Source of the DNA: Gammaproteobacteria bacterium
GTDB lineage: Bacteria; Pseudomonadota; Gammaproteobacteria; DSM-16500
Direction of reading: 5' to 3'
Assembly: GCA_021325575.1 (NCBI GenBank)
Contig: JAJPGW010000009.1
Span: 1 to 64,000, forward strand
Length of the DNA stretch: 64,000 bases
Both the position numbers and the translations under genes were made by a program. This document shows, one piece after another, positions 61,852 through 64,000 of this stretch (positions are counted from its first letter, which is position 1; each line of letters opens with the position of its first letter). A model generated the notes under the pieces. The model worked only from the letters and a program-made list of their open reading frames with translations, searched no databases and was not told the origin of the DNA.

Positions 61852-63038
61852 AAGCAGTTAATCCGGTTGAAAAAATCGCATTTCCATCTTGGCCAATTTT
61901 TGCTGAAGATGAAATTTTAAAAGTCTCGAGTATTTTGCGTTCTGGTAAAGTCAATTACTGGACGGGACAGGAAGGAAAATTATTTGAAACAGAATTTGCC
62001 AAAGCCATCGGAACAAATTATGCGATTGCTTTAATGAATGGCACAGTTGCCTTAGAGGCGGCCCTTGCCGCGCTAGACATCGGTCCAGGCGATGAAGTCA
62101 TCACGACGCCACGAACGTTTATCGCATCCGCAAGTTCAGCTGTCATGCGGGGTGCTATTCCTGTTTTGGCGGATGTTGATCCTGATTCGCAAAATATAAC
62201 AGCTGAATCGATAAAAAAAGTCATTACCCCGAAAACCAAAGCCATTATTGTCGTGCATCTCGCGGGTTGGCCGTGTGAAATGGATTCTATTCTTGAACTC
62301 GCGAAAAAAAATAATTTATATGTGATTGAAGATTGCGCCCAGGCACTGGGTGCAAAATATAAAGACCGTTATATCGGAAATTGGGGAGACATCGCCGCTT
62401 TTTCATTTTGTCAGGATAAAATCATCACGACCGGCGGTGAAGGTGGCATGATCACAACGAATAATAAAAAAATATGGCAAAAAATTTGGTCACTCAAAGA
62501 CCACGGCAAAGATTATGACACCGTCCATCGCGAACACCCGCCAGGTTTTCGTTGGTTGCACCATTCATTTGGCACCAATTGGCGGATGACAGAATTGCAG
62601 GCTGCGATTGGCAGGATTCAATTAGCTAAATTATCCACTTGGATTAATTTACGTCGCCATCATGCAGCGCTGTTAACAGAACACTTTAAAACCATTCCAG
62701 CGTTCAGAATGACTGCACCGCCCTTGCATATCGAACATGCGTATTATAAATATTATGTTTTTATTGTTCCTGAAAAATTAAAAATGGGTTGGGACCGTGA
62801 TCGCATCATGAATGCTGTTAATGCTCAAGGTGTGCCTTGTTTTTCTGGTAGTTGCAGTGAAATTTATTTAGAAAAAGCCTTTACTGATTTAAATTGGGGG
62901 CCAAAAGAACGTTTGCCCCATGCAAAAAAATTAGGTGAAACCAGTCTGATGTTTCTGGTTCATCCCACACTAACAGAAGAACATATGTTTAAAACCATCA
63001 GCGTAGTAAAAGAAATCATGAAGGAAGCAAGCCAATAA
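61845..63038 (+). CDS. pglE: PglE-type UDP-4-keto-sugar aminotransferase
   Basis: The 397-residue DegT-type aminotransferase has SGKVNYWTGQEGKLFETEFA, MNGTVALEAALAALDIGPGDEVITTPRTF, VIEDCAQALGAKYKD, the PLP lysine in SFCQDKIITTGGEGGM and SFGTNWRMTELQAAIG. PglE aminates C4 of the UDP-4-keto-6-deoxy-GlcNAc produced by PglF. It overlaps the acetyltransferase gene by 7 bp and is followed by a PglF-like dehydratase, giving the bacillosamine gene set. Confidence 0.9.
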   Translation: MLKAVNPVEKIAFPSWPIFAEDEILKVSSILRSGKVNYWTGQEGKLFETEFAKAIGTNYAIALMNGTVALEAALAALDIGPGDEVITTPRTFIASASSAVMRGAIPVLADVDPDSQNITAESIKKVITPKTKAIIVVHLAGWPCEMDSILELAKKNNLYVIEDCAQALGAKYKDRYIGNWGDIAAFSFCQDKIITTGGEGGMITTNNKKIWQKIWSLKDHGKDYDTVHREHPPGFRWLHHSFGTNWRMTELQAAIGRIQLAKLSTWINLRRHHAALLTEHFKTIPAFRMTAPPLHIEHAYYKYYVFIVPEKLKMGWDRDRIMNAVNAQGVPCFSGSCSEIYLEKAFTDLNWGPKERLPHAKKLGETSLMFLVHPTLTEEHMFKTISVVKEIMKEASQ

Positions 63039-63053
63039 CAATAAGGATAGGGT

Positions 63054-64000
63054 ATGTTTAATTTTATTAATCGCTGGCGTAACCGTCTCATCGCATTTTT
63101 GTTTGATGCGTCAATGGTGCCGATCGCGTGGTTCGGGGCTTATTGGTTACTCTATGATTTTCATCAAATTCCTTCTGAAATACTATCACAAGCCTTATAC
63201 ATGGTTTTGCCATTAATTTTTATCCAAACAGTATTATTCTGGGCGTTTGGATTGTATCGCGGTGTCTGGCGGTTTGCTTCCATCCCCGATTTATTCAGGA
63301 TAACCAAGTCAGTACTCACTGGCACGGGTTTTATTTTAATTGTTTTTCTTTTCATGCGTGGGACGATGGAATCGCCGCGGGTAGTGCCGTTTTTTTATGG
63401 CATGTTATTAGGCGCATCACTCACCGCCGCCAGAATTTTGTATCGTTGGTTGAAAGATTATCGACGCGTTTTTTACGATAGTGAGCGTGTTCTAATTGTA
63501 GGTGCTGGATATTCTGGCGAAGGACTGGTGCGTGATTTGTTGCGGCATGAAAATCATCTTTATCAACCCATTATCATGGTAGACGATGATCCGGCGAAAT
63601 TAAAACGAGAGATTCATGGTGTGAGCGTCGTTGGGAATTGTGATCAAATTCCCGTTTTGGTTCAGCAACATAAAATTGATTTAATATTAATAGCCATTCC
63701 TTCTGCAAGTTCAGTACAGATGCGGCGTATTGTGAATTTGTGTGAAAAAACCAAACTCCCTTTTCGAACGTTGCCGGGACTCGGTGATTTAGCAACTGGG
63801 CGAGTTGATATAAAATTACTGAGAAATGTTTCATTAGAAGATTTATTGGGTCGCGACCAAGTTGAATTAGATTGGTTGACGCTAGCCAAAGATTTTCATG
63901 ATAAAACCATTTTAGTCAGTGGCGGTGGTGGTTCGATTGGTTCTGAACTTTGTCGTCAGATTAGTCGTTTGAATCCTAAAAGATTAATCATTTTAGACAA
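63054..64000 (+). CDS. pglF: Membrane UDP-GlcNAc 4,6-dehydratase (PglF/WbpM-like), truncated by window end
   Basis: The open frame starts at ATG 63054 after AAGGATAGGGT and runs off the window after 315 codons. Residues 10-120 form about four membrane helices (starting FINRWRNRLIAFLFDASMVPIA). A CoA-binding-like Rossmann domain follows (RVLIVGAGYSGEGL), then the start of the dehydratase domain with VSGGGGSIGSELCRQI. This is the WbpM/CapD/PglF plan. It would make UDP-4-keto-6-deoxy-GlcNAc, the substrate of the PglE-like gene upstream. Confidence 0.93.
   Translation, partial: MFNFINRWRNRLIAFLFDASMVPIAWFGAYWLLYDFHQIPSEILSQALYMVLPLIFIQTVLFWAFGLYRGVWRFASIPDLFRITKSVLTGTGFILIVFLFMRGTMESPRVVPFFYGMLLGASLTAARILYRWLKDYRRVFYDSERVLIVGAGYSGEGLVRDLLRHENHLYQPIIMVDDDPAKLKREIHGVSVVGNCDQIPVLVQQHKIDLILIAIPSASSVQMRRIVNLCEKTKLPFRTLPGLGDLATGRVDIKLLRNVSLEDLLGRDQVELDWLTLAKDFHDKTILVSGGGGSIGSELCRQISRLNPKRLIILD

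Overview
The window is AT-rich DNA with gammaproteobacterial gene content (hemB, FadL-type porin, TviB/WbpO- and Wbp-type sugar genes, prlF-yhaV, hipBA). Several host-interaction-like proteins (a YopT/C58-like cysteine-protease candidate, a small kinase-like protein, a Sel1-repeat protein) would suit a host-associated member of the Legionellales/Coxiellaceae. That placement is inferred from gene content and style, not from a marker gene. No rRNA, tRNA or CRISPR was seen.

Positions 1-31,500 are mosaic. Housekeeping or metabolic genes (isoaspartyl peptidase, a SAH-hydrolase-like protein with a methyltransferase, an acetyl-CoA hydrolase/transferase family enzyme, cold-shock protein, hemB) are interleaved with accessory genes. 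These include three AAA ATPases with C-terminal nuclease-like domains, each with palindromic or repeated sites just upstream; four toxin-antitoxin modules (prlF-yhaV, hipBA, phd-PIN, vapBC), each with a palindrome at its promoter; a FadL porin - sensor kinase - REC/kinase operon; and several hypothetical proteins. Two families of short palindromic intergenic repeats are scattered through.

Positions 29,285-32,330 form a plasmid-like maintenance or replication module: a ParA with a fused N-terminal helix-turn-helix, a winged-helix partner protein, and upstream about 41 copies of an 11-bp GATTAA-type unit phased to one helical turn, with up to 16 consecutive units at exactly 11 bp. This array is one of the two most striking features of the window.

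Positions 32,608-64,000 are a surface-glycan locus that continues past the right edge. It opens with export and regulation genes (wzb-, wza- and wzc-like). Next come genes for UDP-GlcNAc 6-dehydrogenation and 4-epimerisation (TviB/WbpO, WbpP/TviC) and 2,3-diamino-uronate formation (WbpB, WbpD, WbpE). Then follows an unusual decoration section: transglutaminase-like protein, epimerase, DegT aminotransferase, two asparagine-synthase-like amidotransferases, hexapeptide acyltransferase, HisH plus a HisF lacking catalytic Asp11, an LpxD-like N-acyltransferase, an AMP-ligase/aminotransferase fusion, a NicX/M29-like metalloenzyme and an acyl carrier protein. After a minus-strand island (Sel1 protein, YdcF-like protein, a duplicated YdcF gene fragment and a transposase remnant) come a methyltransferase, a PglC-like initiating transferase, a PIG-L deacetylase and PglD/PglE/PglF-like genes for a bacillosamine-type sugar. 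No processive glycosyltransferase, flippase or polymerase lies in the window. My main functional hypothesis is that 48,382-53,269 makes a carboxylic or amino acid, activates it onto a dedicated carrier protein and transfers it to an amino sugar, next to amide- or amidine-forming enzymes.
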